64,000 nt of DNA from Sulfuritalea hydrogenivorans sk43H (GCF_000828635.1 NZ_AP012547.1:434001-498000); one strand, 5' to 3'. Counted from the stretch's first letter, positions 8,949 through 18,094 are shown. A program made the numbers and translations. The notes: generated from the letters alone by a model not told the origin.

Positions 8949-9155
8949 TTACGTGTTGCTGCGGTTGAGGATTTCGATGCCCACCTTGCCGCCGGCGATT
9001 TCGCGGAGGGCAATCACCGTCGGCTTGTCGCGCCCCGGGTCTACTTGCGGCGTGCTGCCGAGCGTGAGCTGGCGGGCACGATAAGTTGCCGCCAGGGTGA
9101 GCTGAAAGCGGTTGGGAATGAGTTTGATGCAATCATCAATGGTGACACGAGCCAT
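8949..9155 (-). CDS. rpoZ: RNA polymerase omega subunit
   Basis: A 68-residue protein starting [19 protein letters not shown], the conserved omega N-terminus, followed by the REIAGGKVG segment. Omega assists folding and assembly of the beta' subunit and contributes to ppGpp binding in proteobacterial RNA polymerase. It sits between gmk (5 bp upstream) and spoT (23 bp downstream) on the same strand, which is the expected operon. Confidence 0.96.
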   Translation of the reverse strand: MARVTIDDCIKLIPNRFQLTLAATYRARQLTLGSTPQVDPGRDKPTVIALREIAGGKVGIEILNRSNT

Positions 9156-9160
9156 GGGGT

Positions 9161-9778
9161 TCAGTCCTGATCAAGAAAGCGGAATACGTCGGGATGACGG
9201 GCCCGCTGACGTGCGAAACGCAGACGCGAAGCACGCACGGCGGCTTTGAGCTCGCCGAGCGCCACATCCAAGTCATTGTTGATTATAACAAAATCGAACT
9301 CATGCACGTGGCGCATTTCACCCAGGGCGCCGGCTACCCGCCGCGCGATGACATCTTCACTATCCGAGCCGCGCTTGCGCAGACGGCGTTCCAGTTCCGC
9401 GATCGAGGGCGGCAGGATGAAAATGCTCACCGCCTCGGGCAACTGGCGGCGCATCTGCTGTGCGCCCTGCCAGTCGATCTCCAGCAGCATGTCGCAGCCT
9501 TCCTTCATGCGCTGTTCGAGCCAGACGCGCGAGGTGCCGTAGAAATTGTCATGCACTTCGGCCCACTCGGCGAACTCGCCGCGTTCGCGCATGGCCAGAA
9601 ACTGCTGCACGTCGATGAAGTGGTATTCGCGGCCGTTCTGCTCGCCGGCGCGCGGCGCGCGGGTGGTATAGGAGATCGAGTGCTGGACGTGCGGGTCTTC
9701 CGCCATGAGGCGTCCGACCAGCGTGGTCTTGCCGGCGCCGGAGGGCGCCGCAACGATGAACAGGGTACCGGCGATCAT
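9161..9778 (-). CDS. gmk: Guanylate kinase
   Basis: A 205-residue enzyme with the P-loop [10 protein letters not shown] at residues 10-19 and the GMP-binding segment [21 protein letters not shown]. It phosphorylates GMP to GDP. Length and motifs are standard. It is the first gene of the gmk-rpoZ-spoT cluster. The 148 bp up to the divergent copper chaperone gene should hold both promoters. Confidence 0.96.
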   Translation of the reverse strand: MIAGTLFIVAAPSGAGKTTLVGRLMAEDPHVQHSISYTTRAPRAGEQNGREYHFIDVQQFLAMRERGEFAEWAEVHDNFYGTSRVWLEQRMKEGCDMLLEIDWQGAQQMRRQLPEAVSIFILPPSIAELERRLRKRGSDSEDVIARRVAGALGEMRHVHEFDFVIINNDLDVALGELKAAVRASRLRFARQRARHPDVFRFLDQD

Positions 9779-9925
9779 GGTCTTCGGAACGTGAGTTGGG
9801 TCGGTCCCAATACTACGCGAGGGCGGTGTGCATTAGTATACGCGGCCCATGCTTCGAACCGCCCACCCGCTGTCGTCAGGTCTTCCCGCACTGTCGCGGG
9901 ACTATTTCCATCGCAAGGAGTATTC

Positions 9926-10408
9926 ATGAATCGCACCATCCGCGTCGCCGCTTTGGCGGCACTCGTTTCCGCCGCAGTTGTATTGCCCGCCCACGCCCAG
10001 GTCACGGTCAAGGACCCCTGGGTGCGCGCCACCGTGGCGCAGCAAAAAGCCACCGGTGCCTTCATGCAGATCACCTCGGCGCAGGATGCACGCCTGGTCG
10101 AAGCCAAGTCGCCGGTCGCGGGCGTGGTCGAGATCCACGAGATGGCGATGGAAAAGGACGTCATGAGGATGCGCGCCCTGCCCAACGGCCTTGACCTTCC
10201 CGCCGGCAAGACCGTCGAACTCAAGTCGGGGGGCTATCACGTCATGCTGATGGACCTGAAGCAGCAGATGAAGGAAGGCGAAACCGTGCCGATGACCCTT
10301 GTGGTCGAAGGCAAGGACAAGAAGCGCAGCACCATCGAGGTCAAGGCGCCAGTCAAGCCGCTGGCCGCCGCCGCGCCGAAGATGGACCACAGCCAGCACA
10401 AACACTGA
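9926..10408 (+). CDS. PCu(A)C-type periplasmic copper chaperone
   Basis: A 160-residue exported protein. ATG 9926 has an AAGGAG ribosome site and a signal peptide ending HAQ. The metal motif H-E-M ... M-R-M ... H-V-M is spread as in the PCu(A)C/DUF461 family (VEIHEMAMEKDVMRM and GGYHVMLMDL), and the C-terminal tail is His/Met-rich (MDHSQHKH). The family delivers Cu(I) to the CuA or CuB site of cytochrome oxidases. It stands alone here, followed by a strong hairpin. Confidence 0.9.
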   Translation: MNRTIRVAALAALVSAAVVLPAHAQVTVKDPWVRATVAQQKATGAFMQITSAQDARLVEAKSPVAGVVEIHEMAMEKDVMRMRALPNGLDLPAGKTVELKSGGYHVMLMDLKQQMKEGETVPMTLVVEGKDKKRSTIEVKAPVKPLAAAAPKMDHSQHKH

Positions 10409-10430
10409 TCCCGGCTTTCCCGCAAGCGAC

Positions 10431-10452
10431 AACGGCGCCCGCGGGCGCCGTT
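10431..10452 (+). terminator. Palindromic terminator-like hairpin
   Basis: AACGGCGCCC then GC then GGGCGCCGTT: a perfect 22-bp GC-rich palindrome 22 bp after the copper chaperone stop. It can serve the converging gene as well. Confidence 0.6.
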
Positions 10453-10507
10453 GCCGTTGCTGCGACGAAATGCCGCAGGTTCTTGCCGCCGTGATCCGGG
10501 ACTGCGG

Positions 10508-10828
10508 CTACAGCGTTTCGATATCCGAGTCGCAGCCTTGCCCGGCGGCGATCCAGCGCGCGAAGCGGCGGCCGCAGAATGCGTTCCATCCTGGCGGCAG
10601 CCAGCGCAGGAAGCTCGCTGGAGCGACGGCCATGCCGCAGCGGTAGCGGCGCTCCGCCTCGTCCCATTGCAGGGCGGGACAGGCCCCCGTGCGGTGGCCA
10701 AGCAGCAGGTGGCTGACCGGGCACGGCCGGGCTGCGCAGCACACACCGCAACCGTTGCAGGACGCGCCGAACGCCGGCTTGGGCGGCGCGGCGCGATGGA
10801 TGGCGATGAAGGAAACGTCGGTCGGCAT
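10508..10828 (-). CDS. YkgJ-like Cys-cluster protein
   Basis: A 106-residue protein from ATG 10828 (a GTG 42 bp upstream is also possible). Its cysteine pattern CNGCGVCC ... CP ... C ... YRC is that of the YkgJ (zinc- or iron-chelating domain, UPF0153) family; a further Cys pair lies near the C-terminus. The biochemical role of this family is not established; metal binding is inferred from the cysteines. It converges with the copper chaperone gene. Confidence 0.75.
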   Translation of the reverse strand: MPTDVSFIAIHRAAPPKPAFGASCNGCGVCCAARPCPVSHLLLGHRTGACPALQWDEAERRYRCGMAVAPASFLRWLPPGWNAFCGRRFARWIAAGQGCDSDIETL

Positions 10829-11089
10829 GGGTAGCTGAGTGCCGGCTGTGCCGGTGCGGGCATTATTCACGATGGGCGCTCATGGCGAAAGGAATATTGC
10901 CGTGTCGCCATCGCCGACTCTTCGAATCAGCCTGCCAGGAACGCTGATCGGGCCAGCGGACCTTGCCTTCGGCAGAGGCGTGGGCGGTAATGGCATGCAG
11001 GCATTCCCCGGAATCGGCTTTCTGCAGGTATAAAGGGATTGAGCAATCACCTTGTCCTGCAACCCGTTCCACTTTCGCTCCCGCCCGCC

Positions 11090-12349
11090 ATGAATCATCC
11101 GCCCTCTCCAGAACCCCTCGATCCAGGGCGCGAACGCATCTTGCTGGTGACGCTGGCGGGAATCCAGTTCGCCCACATCCTCGATTTCATGATCATGATG
11201 CCGCTGGGCCCGATCCTGATGCGGGAACTCGGCGTCGGCACCCACGAGTTCGGCCTGCTGGTGTCTTCCTACACCTTCTCGGCGGCATTCACCGGCCTGC
11301 TGGCGGCGATGTTCGTCGACCGCTTCGAGCGCAAGCGTTTGCTGCTGACGATGTTCGGCCTGTTCGCCGTGGCGACGCTGGCCTGCGGGCTGGCACCCGG
11401 CTACTGGACCCTGCTCGCGGCGCGCGGAACGGCGGGCGCGTTTGGCGGCGTGCTCGGCTCGATGGTGCAGACCATGGTCGGCGACCTGATTCCCTTCGAG
11501 CGGCGCGGCCGCGCCAGCGGCACCATCATGTCGGCGTTTTCCTTGTCGACCGTGGCCGGCGTGCCGCTGTCGCTGTATCTGGCCAACCATTTCGGCTGGC
11601 GCTTTCCGTTCTTCTTCATTGCCGCGCTGTCCTGTGCTTTTTTGCTGCTCGGCTGGAAGATGCTGCCGGCATTGCGTGGACATCTGCCCGGCGCCACCGT
11701 CAGCGAAACCGAGCGCGCGCATCCGCTCTCGGCCATGATTGCAGTGCTGCGCGACGCCAACCATCTGCGGGCGCTGCTGTTCATGGCCCTGATCATGTTC
11801 TCCGGCTTTTCGGTGATTCCCTACATCACCATCTACGTCACCGCCAACGTCGGCATTCGGCAGGAAGACATTCCGCTGATTTATCTGGTCGGCGGCTGCG
11901 CGACATTTTTCACCTCGCGGCTGGTCGGTCGACTGGCCGATGCCCACGGCAAGATCCGCGTCTACCGCTGGATGGCGCTGTGCTCGATGGTGCCGCTGCT
12001 GATCCAGACCCATCTCGGGCCCGTGCCGCTGTGGCTCATGATCGTTTGTTCGACGGCGTTTTTCATTTTCGTGCCGGGACGCATGGTGCCGGCGATGGCC
12101 GTCGTCACTTCAGCCGTGCAACCACGCCTGCGCGGCACCTTCCTCTCGATGAACGGCGCCGTGCAGCAACTGGCGTCCGGGGGAGCGTCCTGGCTCGGCG
12201 GCGCGATGATCAGCGCCGACGCCGCGGGGCGCATCGTCGGTTATGACCGGGTCGGTTATCTGGCCATCGCCGCCACGCTGATGGCAATGGTTTTCGTCGG
12301 GCAGATTCACATGCATACCGGCGTTCCCGCCGCCGGCCGCAAAGCCTGA
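11090..12349 (+). CDS. MFS transporter, AraJ/drug-efflux type
   Basis: A 419-residue inner-membrane protein with about 12 hydrophobic helices. The loop 2-3 signature survives as FVDRFERKRLL. The conserved start of helix 1 (GIQFAHILDFMIMMPLGPILM) is typical of the YdhP/AraJ-like major facilitator group. It uses the proton gradient to export small molecules; the substrate cannot be told. ATG 11090 is preferred over an upstream start because it begins the conserved region. No regulator gene is adjacent. Confidence 0.85.
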   Translation: MNHPPSPEPLDPGRERILLVTLAGIQFAHILDFMIMMPLGPILMRELGVGTHEFGLLVSSYTFSAAFTGLLAAMFVDRFERKRLLLTMFGLFAVATLACGLAPGYWTLLAARGTAGAFGGVLGSMVQTMVGDLIPFERRGRASGTIMSAFSLSTVAGVPLSLYLANHFGWRFPFFFIAALSCAFLLLGWKMLPALRGHLPGATVSETERAHPLSAMIAVLRDANHLRALLFMALIMFSGFSVIPYITIYVTANVGIRQEDIPLIYLVGGCATFFTSRLVGRLADAHGKIRVYRWMALCSMVPLLIQTHLGPVPLWLMIVCSTAFFIFVPGRMVPAMAVVTSAVQPRLRGTFLSMNGAVQQLASGGASWLGGAMISADAAGRIVGYDRVGYLAIAATLMAMVFVGQIHMHTGVPAAGRKA

Positions 12350-12382
12350 CGGAGACTCTCGGGTGTTTGTTGCAGCGAGTCA

Positions 12383-12525
12383 GAACTTGTGAAGAAATCG
12401 TAGCGAGCGGGCCGCAGCGGGGTGCGGCCGGAGCGCAGCTACCGGAACGTATGTTTTATACGTGAGGATAGCGAGTACCGCCCAAGCCCCGATCCGGCAC
12501 GCGCAGTAGATTTATTCATAAGTTC
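12383..12525. repeat. 143-bp structured intergenic element with imperfect terminal inverted repeats
   Basis: The ends GAACTTGTGAAGAAATC (12383-12399) and GATTTATTCATAAGTTC (12509-12525) are inverted repeats with two mismatches. Inside are further stems (GGCCGCA...TGCGGCC and an ACGTAT/ATACGT pair). It has the look of a miniature inverted-repeat or REP-type dispersed element and abuts the stop codon of the next gene. No second copy was seen in the window. Confidence 0.5.
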
Positions 12526-12831
12526 CTAGAAGCGGTCGAGCAGCTTGTCCATCTTCTTCCAGCTGTCGCCCGTGTCCTTGGCGGCCTTGTCGATGGCCTG
12601 GGTATCCAGCACCGGCGTCTTGTCGCCCTCCTTTTGCCCCGCCGCACTGCTGCTTGAGGCGGCGGCGACATCGGGCGGACCTTCCTTGTCCTGGCGAGTG
12701 GCGTAGTCGCGCGCTTTCGATGCCTGCCTGGAAGAGGCGCTTTGCTTGGCGGGCTCTTCAGCCCGGCAATTGGTGAAGGCCAGGAGCGAAAGAACCGCCG
12801 CGCCGGCCACAATGAGGTTGGTGTTTTTCAT
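12526..12831 (-). CDS. Small exported protein of unknown function
   Basis: A 101-residue protein with an N-terminal signal-like segment (MKNTNLIVAGAAVLSLLAFTNC) and a possible lipidated Cys at 22, although the residues before it are not an ideal lipobox. The mature part is low-complexity, charged and Ala/Ser-rich, ending in an amphipathic helix (GDSWKKMDKLLDRF). It is not recognised as a named family. It leads a run of minus-strand small genes. Confidence 0.6.
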   Translation of the reverse strand: MKNTNLIVAGAAVLSLLAFTNCRAEEPAKQSASSRQASKARDYATRQDKEGPPDVAAASSSSAAGQKEGDKTPVLDTQAIDKAAKDTGDSWKKMDKLLDRF

Positions 12832-12887
12832 GTTCGGTTTCCAGGCACAACGGTAATTTCTGCCAATACTCCTGTGCGGCGCGGGAT

Positions 12888-13115
12888 TCAGGCAGTTTCG
12901 TTGACTACCCGTCCGGTTGTCTGCCCCTGGGCGTTCACCACGGGCTTTGGCTGCTCGGGTTTGTTCGCCTGCTGCTGCTGTGCCTGGCGGGCTTTGGTTG
13001 CTTCATCGGTAGCCATGGCGACTTCGGCCTTCTGGTTCTGTGACGCCTGCGGCTTGGGCTGCTGGGTTGCCTGCGTCAAGGCGCTGGTTGCGGAACTCAC
13101 TGAGTTGATGGCCAT
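12888..13115 (-). CDS. Small Gln-rich protein with VVNxxGQxTGxVVN C-terminal motif
   Basis: A 75-residue protein starting at ATG 13115, supported by GGAGG five bases upstream. It is Ala/Gln/Ser-rich and helical, ending PKPVVNAQGQTTGRVVNETA. The ending is shared with the next gene upstream, so the two proteins are related by a common tail. No signal peptide. Function unknown; the tail may be a binding or polymerisation motif (inference). Confidence 0.6.
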   Translation of the reverse strand: MAINSVSSATSALTQATQQPKPQASQNQKAEVAMATDEATKARQAQQQQANKPEQPKPVVNAQGQTTGRVVNETA

Positions 13116-13137
13116 CATAGCCTCCTGTTGAAGTGTT

Positions 13138-13545
13138 CTAGGCAGTGGTGTTGACAACTGCACCCGTAACCTGCCCTTCGGTATTGACTACCGGGGTCGG
13201 TGAACTTTTGGTTGCCGGGGCGGGTTTTGGAGGTGCCATCCGCTCCGTGACCTGGGTCACGACCCCCGACAGCTGGTTTTGCATCCGGACAACGGTACTC
13301 ACCGCCGCCAGACCCTGACGTGCCTGCCCGGCAGTGGCTTGCGCCTGATCGGATTGGGATGTGATCGCCCGCGCACGTTCCATGGCCTCGGTGGCATGCT
13401 GCTGGGCGCTCTGGGCCTGGGCCTGCAAGGCGCGGGCTATCTGCTCCGCCTGTTCCGCATCCCTTTTCGCCTGCTGCAGACGCAACTGTCGCAAGCCCGA
13501 CTGGGCCGCTGACTGTGCGCCGGAAAGTGATGAGATGGTTGCCAT
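13138..13545 (-). CDS. Coiled-coil small protein with the same C-terminal motif
   Basis: A 135-residue protein from ATG 13545 (MATISSLSGAQS). Residues 15-70 are a long Gln/Ala/Glu-rich heptad-like helix. The protein ends TPVVNTEGQVTGAVVNTTA, the same tail as its 75-residue neighbour 22 bp downstream. The repeated tail and the shared N-terminal (M)AxIxSxSxA pattern suggest a duplicated family. No signal peptide was seen. Function unknown. Confidence 0.65.
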   Translation of the reverse strand: MATISSLSGAQSAAQSGLRQLRLQQAKRDAEQAEQIARALQAQAQSAQQHATEAMERARAITSQSDQAQATAGQARQGLAAVSTVVRMQNQLSGVVTQVTERMAPPKPAPATKSSPTPVVNTEGQVTGAVVNTTA

Positions 13546-13617
13546 GGGAACACCTTCAAGCCGAAGCTCGTACAGCAATCATAGTCCCTCTCTTACCATA
13601 GGGCAAACCGCAAACGC

Positions 13618-14019
13618 CTACCCGCATTGCATGTATTCGACACCGTCGGCGACGATGATCGGGTAGCCCTTCGAATTGCGCTTCAACACGGTCTGCACCG
13701 GCTCCAGTGGGCCGTCGCCTTCGCCCATGTACAGTTCGCCGCCCTTCACCTGCCAGCGTCCGCCGCCGCCGCCGCCGCCCTGTCCATAAACGGAGCCGTA
13801 TTGCCCGCTGGACAGGCTTTCGCGCTGGTTGCCGAAGGCGTAGGTTCCGTTGGCATGGAATTTTGCCCGCGTGGTCCGGGTCGTCCCGGAAATCTGGTTG
13901 TAGGAGAAACTGCACCAGACCGAGGACAGCAGCAGCTGGTTCGACATGCCGCCCGCCAGCGCGGGGGCGGAAGCTCCGGCGAGGAGGGCTGGAACAAGCA
14001 GGCCGATCAGTCGGTTCAT
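13618..14019 (-). CDS. Exported hypothetical protein
   Basis: A 133-residue protein from ATG 14019, which has an AGGAG site and starts a signal peptide (MNRLIGLL...APALAG). The mature domain is beta-rich (SSVWCSFSYNQISGTTRTTRAKFHANGTYAFG) with a glycine run (GQGGGGGGG) and a C-terminal Cys pair partner (EYMQCG). The pattern resembles small lipocalin-like or DUF-type periplasmic proteins, but no family is claimed. It is divergent from the BON-domain gene. Confidence 0.6.
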   Translation of the reverse strand: MNRLIGLLVPALLAGASAPALAGGMSNQLLLSSVWCSFSYNQISGTTRTTRAKFHANGTYAFGNQRESLSSGQYGSVYGQGGGGGGGRWQVKGGELYMGEGDGPLEPVQTVLKRNSKGYPIIVADGVEYMQCG

Positions 14020-14109
14020 GATTGGGCTCCTGTTGTGCAAGATGACGCGCCTGGGCCGATCGGCTTATGATCGGCAATCCCGATTGCCCGAATGCCGAAA
14101 GGGTGCGCG

Positions 14110-14718
14110 ATGCGACATCTACCGCCTATCAGCTTATTCTGCTCCGGTGTTCTCCGGACCGCAATCGTCCTGCTGTTGCTTGCCGGACCGCCAGTCGTGG
14201 CGCAGGTCAATCCCTTCAGCGCGCTGGGGCGGGTGGTTTCGACCAGCATGGACGCGCGCAGCAAGGGCGAGGTTGCCGCGGATGCCGAAATCGGCGCAGC
14301 GGCGTCAAAACAGCTGCTTGAAGACAAGGGCGCCGAATGGGCCGGCGTTACGGTGCTGGTCTTTCAGCGCCATGTCGTGCTCGCCGGCGCGGTCAAGACG
14401 GCGGACGTCAAAAAACGCGTCGAGGAACTGCTGCGCAAGGACCGCCGCATCAAATCGCTTGCCAACGAACTGATGGTGGGCAACGTCGGCAGCCTGGCCA
14501 GGGATACCGCGCTCGAAGCGCAGATCAATGCCGCCCTGACCGCTGCCTCGGGGGTTTCCTCGGTCAACATGCGCTGGTGCGCGACGGGCGGGCATGTCGT
14601 CCTGATGGGGGTCGCGCAATCCGCTCGGGAGGCATCGCTGGCGCAAGTGAAAGTGCGCGAAGTCAGCGGCGTCAAAAGCCTCAAGTCCTACCTTCGGGTG
14701 GTTGCGCACAAGAAGTGA
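14110..14718 (+). CDS. BON-domain periplasmic protein
   Basis: A 202-residue protein from ATG 14110 (AAAGGG upstream) with a signal peptide. Two BON-like repeats are visible: VLVFQRHVVLAGAVKTADVKKR..., and TGGHVVLMGVAQSAREASLAQ...VKSLKSYLRVV. Each has the beta-Gly-x-Val pattern that lets these domains bind phospholipid or partner proteins at the envelope (as in OsmY/DolP). It probably supports envelope integrity. It stands alone between convergent or divergent neighbours. Confidence 0.8.
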   Translation: MRHLPPISLFCSGVLRTAIVLLLLAGPPVVAQVNPFSALGRVVSTSMDARSKGEVAADAEIGAAASKQLLEDKGAEWAGVTVLVFQRHVVLAGAVKTADVKKRVEELLRKDRRIKSLANELMVGNVGSLARDTALEAQINAALTAASGVSSVNMRWCATGGHVVLMGVAQSAREASLAQVKVREVSGVKSLKSYLRVVAHKK

Positions 14719-14743
14719 CGGCCTTCCCGCTGCGCCGCCGCGG

Positions 14744-17500
14744 TTATTTTTCGCCGCCGCGTTTCCTCCCGCCCGCCTTGCCAAGGCCGACCGCCGGTTT
14801 CTGCCGCCGCACACGAACCGCTTCCACCGCGGTTGAACCCTCGCGTTCCGGTTCGCGCAGCCGCAGGCGCAGCGCAATCGTGCCGAGGTCCTCGCCGGTT
14901 TTCAGCTCGAAGCCGAGGTCGCGGGCCAGGTGCTGCATGCGCAGGTTGCCCGACATGGTTTCGCCGCGCAGCTCGACGGTGCCGCGGCTGCGCGAGTAGT
15001 CGATGATGCTGGCGAGCAGCCGTCGCCCGAGCCCCTTGCCCTTGATGTCGGAGCGCACCACGATGGCGAAGTCGGCCACCGTGTTGTCCGGATCGGTCAC
15101 CGCGCGCACCTCGCCCAGCGAGCGTTCGACGCCGTCGCGGTCCTTCACGATGGCCACCAGCGCCATCTCGCGGTCGTAGTCGATCTGGGTGAAGCGCGCC
15201 AGTTGCGAACGCGGCAGGCTGCGCATGGTGCCGAAAAAACGCATGCGCGCATCCTCGGGATCGAGCGAGCCGATGAGATCGCCGAGGGTGGTTTCATCCT
15301 CGGGCCGGATCGGCCGGATCAGCAGCGGCTGCCCCTCCCAGACCAGGCGCTGTTCCAGCTCCTTCGGGTAGGGCCGGATCGCAAAGCGGCGGAAGCCCAG
15401 CCTGCGCCCACGCTTTTCGATGCGGATGCGAGCATCGAGCACCACCACGCCCGAAGTCTCGACATGGACCGGATCGAGTTCCACGCCGGCCACTTCGTCG
15501 ATGTCCGTGAGCAGCTGCGACAGTCGCACCAGTGCCGTGGCGGCGCGGGATGCCAGCGTGCCGCGGACCTTGGGCGGGCCCTTTTCCAGAAACCGGCAGC
15601 GGCCGAGCATGTCCTTCGCCAGCGTCAGGTTGAGCGGCGGCAGCGCCGTGACGCAGCTTTCCATCGTGCTTCCCTCCTGCGCCGCCGGACCGAGGAAGAT
15701 CACCGGCCCGAACACCGCATCGTCGGCGACGCCGAAGCGGCATGCCGGCGCGCCGCTGCGCGCGGCGCTGGGCCGCAGGCGGTAGCCGCCGACCCGCGCC
15801 GCCGGATTCGCCAGGCGGGCGTTGGCGCGCAGCTGGCGCACGGCAAAGTGGATATCCCCCGCCGAGCGCAGCCCCGTCGCCACGGGATCGGGGCCCGCGG
15901 CATTGGCCAGCACCAGCGTCAGATCCACCGGGTAGCCGATCTCGTCCGCGGTCCAGATGGCGGCCTTGATGCTGGCATCCAGGTGGGTGCCGGCGGCGGC
16001 AATGCCGTAGGCCTGAAGCAGCTGGCGGGCCTGGCGCGGCGAGAGCATGCCGGCCCCGCCATCGATGGCTTCGGCGATCACGCCGCGCGCGGCCGCAAGG
16101 TTCGGGGTGAAGTCCTCGGCCACCGAGGGCGGCATCTGGACCAGCAGTTCGCGGTTGCGTTCGTAATTGACGATGCCCTGAAAGATCGCGATGGCTTTTT
16201 CCGGCGTGTCATGGCTCAGCAAGCCGTGCGCCGCGGCGATGCGTTGCGCTTCGAGCATCGCGGCGCCGCCGACCCAGCAGGTGAACACATTGCGCTCCGC
16301 ATCCCGCGCCACCTCGCCGATAGCCTTCGCCACCTCGGCGCCCGGCGTGAAGGGCGAGGGCGAACAGACCGTCAGCACCGCGTCCGTTTCGCTGTCGGCG
16401 AGCACCGCCGACAGCGCGGCGGCCCAGTTTTCCGGCGCGATGTCCTCCGGCAGCGCCAGCGGATTGCCCGGCGGCGAGGCCGTCTTCAGCAGCTTGCCGA
16501 GCCGCTTCACGGTCTCGTCCGACAGCGTGGCGAGCTTGCCGCCGGAACGCAGCAGCGTATCGGCGGCAATGCGCCCGAGGCCATGGCCGTTGGCGATGAT
16601 GCAGAGGCGCTCGCCGTGCATCGGCCGCACCCGCGCCAGCGCCTCGGCGGCGTCGAACAAGTCCTCCAGGGTGTCGATGCGAACCCAGCCGGCGCGCCGC
16701 AGCGCCGCTTCATAGACATCGTCGGTGGTGAATGGCCGCTTGCCGGCGGGCCCGGCCTCGGCCCGCGCGCCGCGAATCGCCACCACCGGTTTGTTGCGCG
16801 CCGCCGCGCGCGCCGCCGACATGAACTTGCGGCCCGCCGCAATGGAATGGAACTGCACCAGGATCGCCTCGGTATCCGGGTCCGCCGCCAGCCAGTCGAG
16901 CGTGTCGGCCAGGTCGACATCGACGCCGGAGCCCAGGTGCAGCACCGACGAAAAGCCGATGCCCTTGCTGCCGGCGCGCTCCAGCACGGCGGCGGCGACC
17001 GCCGTCGATTGCGTCACCAGCGCGATCTTGCCCGGCACCGCGGCGACGGTGGCCACGCTGGCATTGAGGCCGTGTGACGGAACGGCCAGGCCGCCGCTGC
17101 CCGGCCCCAGCACGCGCATCAAGAAGGGCTTCGCCGCATCGAGGATGGCGCGGCGCACCTCGGCGAGTTCGTCGCCGGTCATGCGGATTCGCCGCGACGG
17201 GCCGAGGATCACCGCGCGCGTGCCGCGGGCGCCCAGCTTGGCGATGATCTTCGGCGCATCGCGCAGCGGCGCGCAGATGATCGCCAGGTCCGGCACCACC
17301 TCCAGTTCGTCGATGTGGATATGCGTGCCGATGCCGAACAGCGAGCGCTTCTTTGCGGCAACGGAAATGATCGGTCCGGAGAAGCCGCCGGCCGCCAGGT
17401 TGCGCAGCACCACCTCGGCATAGCGGCCCGGTTCGTCGGGCTCGGAAACAACCGCGACCGATTTCGGACGAAAGAGGAATTCGAGATTGCGGACGGTCAT
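14744..17500 (-). CDS. Pat-like protein: ADP-forming acyl-CoA synthetase fused to GNAT acetyltransferase
   Basis: A 918-residue protein from ATG 17500. The N-terminal CoA-binding domain (LFRPKSVAVVSEPDEPGRYAEVVLRNL) is followed by succinyl-CoA-synthetase-like and ATP-grasp regions. A C-terminal GNAT domain lies at about residues 745-895 (acetyl-CoA loop SDIKGKGLGRRLL). The same order is found in Pat/YfiQ protein lysine acetyltransferases, which acetylate acetyl-CoA synthetase and other enzymes. The expected His of an active acyl-CoA synthetase is not obvious, as in Pat. Role in lysine acetylation control is inferred from architecture. Confidence 0.85.
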   Translation of the reverse strand: MTVRNLEFLFRPKSVAVVSEPDEPGRYAEVVLRNLAAGGFSGPIISVAAKKRSLFGIGTHIHIDELEVVPDLAIICAPLRDAPKIIAKLGARGTRAVILGPSRRIRMTGDELAEVRRAILDAAKPFLMRVLGPGSGGLAVPSHGLNASVATVAAVPGKIALVTQSTAVAAAVLERAGSKGIGFSSVLHLGSGVDVDLADTLDWLAADPDTEAILVQFHSIAAGRKFMSAARAAARNKPVVAIRGARAEAGPAGKRPFTTDDVYEAALRRAGWVRIDTLEDLFDAAEALARVRPMHGERLCIIANGHGLGRIAADTLLRSGGKLATLSDETVKRLGKLLKTASPPGNPLALPEDIAPENWAAALSAVLADSETDAVLTVCSPSPFTPGAEVAKAIGEVARDAERNVFTCWVGGAAMLEAQRIAAAHGLLSHDTPEKAIAIFQGIVNYERNRELLVQMPPSVAEDFTPNLAAARGVIAEAIDGGAGMLSPRQARQLLQAYGIAAAGTHLDASIKAAIWTADEIGYPVDLTLVLANAAGPDPVATGLRSAGDIHFAVRQLRANARLANPAARVGGYRLRPSAARSGAPACRFGVADDAVFGPVIFLGPAAQEGSTMESCVTALPPLNLTLAKDMLGRCRFLEKGPPKVRGTLASRAATALVRLSQLLTDIDEVAGVELDPVHVETSGVVVLDARIRIEKRGRRLGFRRFAIRPYPKELEQRLVWEGQPLLIRPIRPEDETTLGDLIGSLDPEDARMRFFGTMRSLPRSQLARFTQIDYDREMALVAIVKDRDGVERSLGEVRAVTDPDNTVADFAIVVRSDIKGKGLGRRLLASIIDYSRSRGTVELRGETMSGNLRMQHLARDLGFELKTGEDLGTIALRLRLREPEREGSTAVEAVRVRRQKPAVGLGKAGGRKRGGEK

Positions 17501-17790
17501 GGTGTTCTTGGTTCTGTTCGCGTCGGCAGCCCGGCGGACGCGATCCATTGTGCCACAGCGCCACGGCGCGACTTGCGGGGAACGGAAAAGTCGGCGCCGG
17601 CGACACGGCGGCCGGGCGCATCCCATGAGCCGCCGGCGCGCTTACCCTGAAGCCATGATCATTCGAAGGGGGGGGGGGTCGCCATGAACACCGATCGTCT
17701 TGGCATGAAGTTCGGCGCGTTTTATGCGCAGTGTGCCGCCGCACCCTGGAATACTCGGATGGATCGCCTTTCCCGGAACTGCTATGATTC

Positions 17791-17810
17791 GTCTTACCTA
17801 GTCTTACTTA
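17791..17810 (+). promoter_or_regulatory. Tandem GTCTTAC operator-like repeats before the AbrB/PIN pair
   Basis: GTCTTACcta is followed directly by GTCTTACtta, one helical turn apart and ending 10 bp before the antitoxin ATG, with GGAG in between. AbrB-type antitoxins commonly repress their own operon through such repeats. The rest of 17501-17790 holds a run of ten G residues near 17670 and no convincing gene. Confidence 0.4.
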
Positions 17811-17820
17811 TGGAGTTGCC

Positions 17821-18087
17821 ATGACCATCGTGCGGGTATCGAGCAAGGGCCAGATCGTCATTCCCCAGCGGTTGCGAGCGGCGTTTCATATCGAAGCCGG
17901 CAGCGAGCTGGCGATTTTTGCCGAGGGCGACGAGATTCGTTTGCGCCAGGCCGAGCAGCGCTTTCCCCGCACCGAGATCACGGCGGGCCTCGGCCTGCTG
18001 GCGAAGCAGGGGCGCAAGGCTCCCGCGCAAACGGAGATCAAAGAGGCCATAGGCGAAATGCTGAAGCGGAAGAACGCGGCAAGGTGA
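17821..18087 (+). CDS. AbrB/MazE-type antitoxin (VapB-like)
   Basis: An 88-residue protein whose first 45 residues form the swapped-hairpin AbrB fold (VRVSSKGQIVIPQRLRAAFHIEAGSELAIF). The C-terminal part is a flexible, charged tail expected to wrap the toxin. It lies 7 bp before the PIN toxin gene and should neutralise it and autorepress the pair. A GGAG site precedes the ATG. Confidence 0.88.
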   Translation: MTIVRVSSKGQIVIPQRLRAAFHIEAGSELAIFAEGDEIRLRQAEQRFPRTEITAGLGLLAKQGRKAPAQTEIKEAIGEMLKRKNAAR

Positions 18088-18094
18088 TGCGGCC

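Noticed and set aside
17665-17680. Run of ten G residues as a possible phase-variable tract
   Set aside because: It lies in an intergenic gap far from the AbrB start and no gene reading frame passes through it that would be switched.
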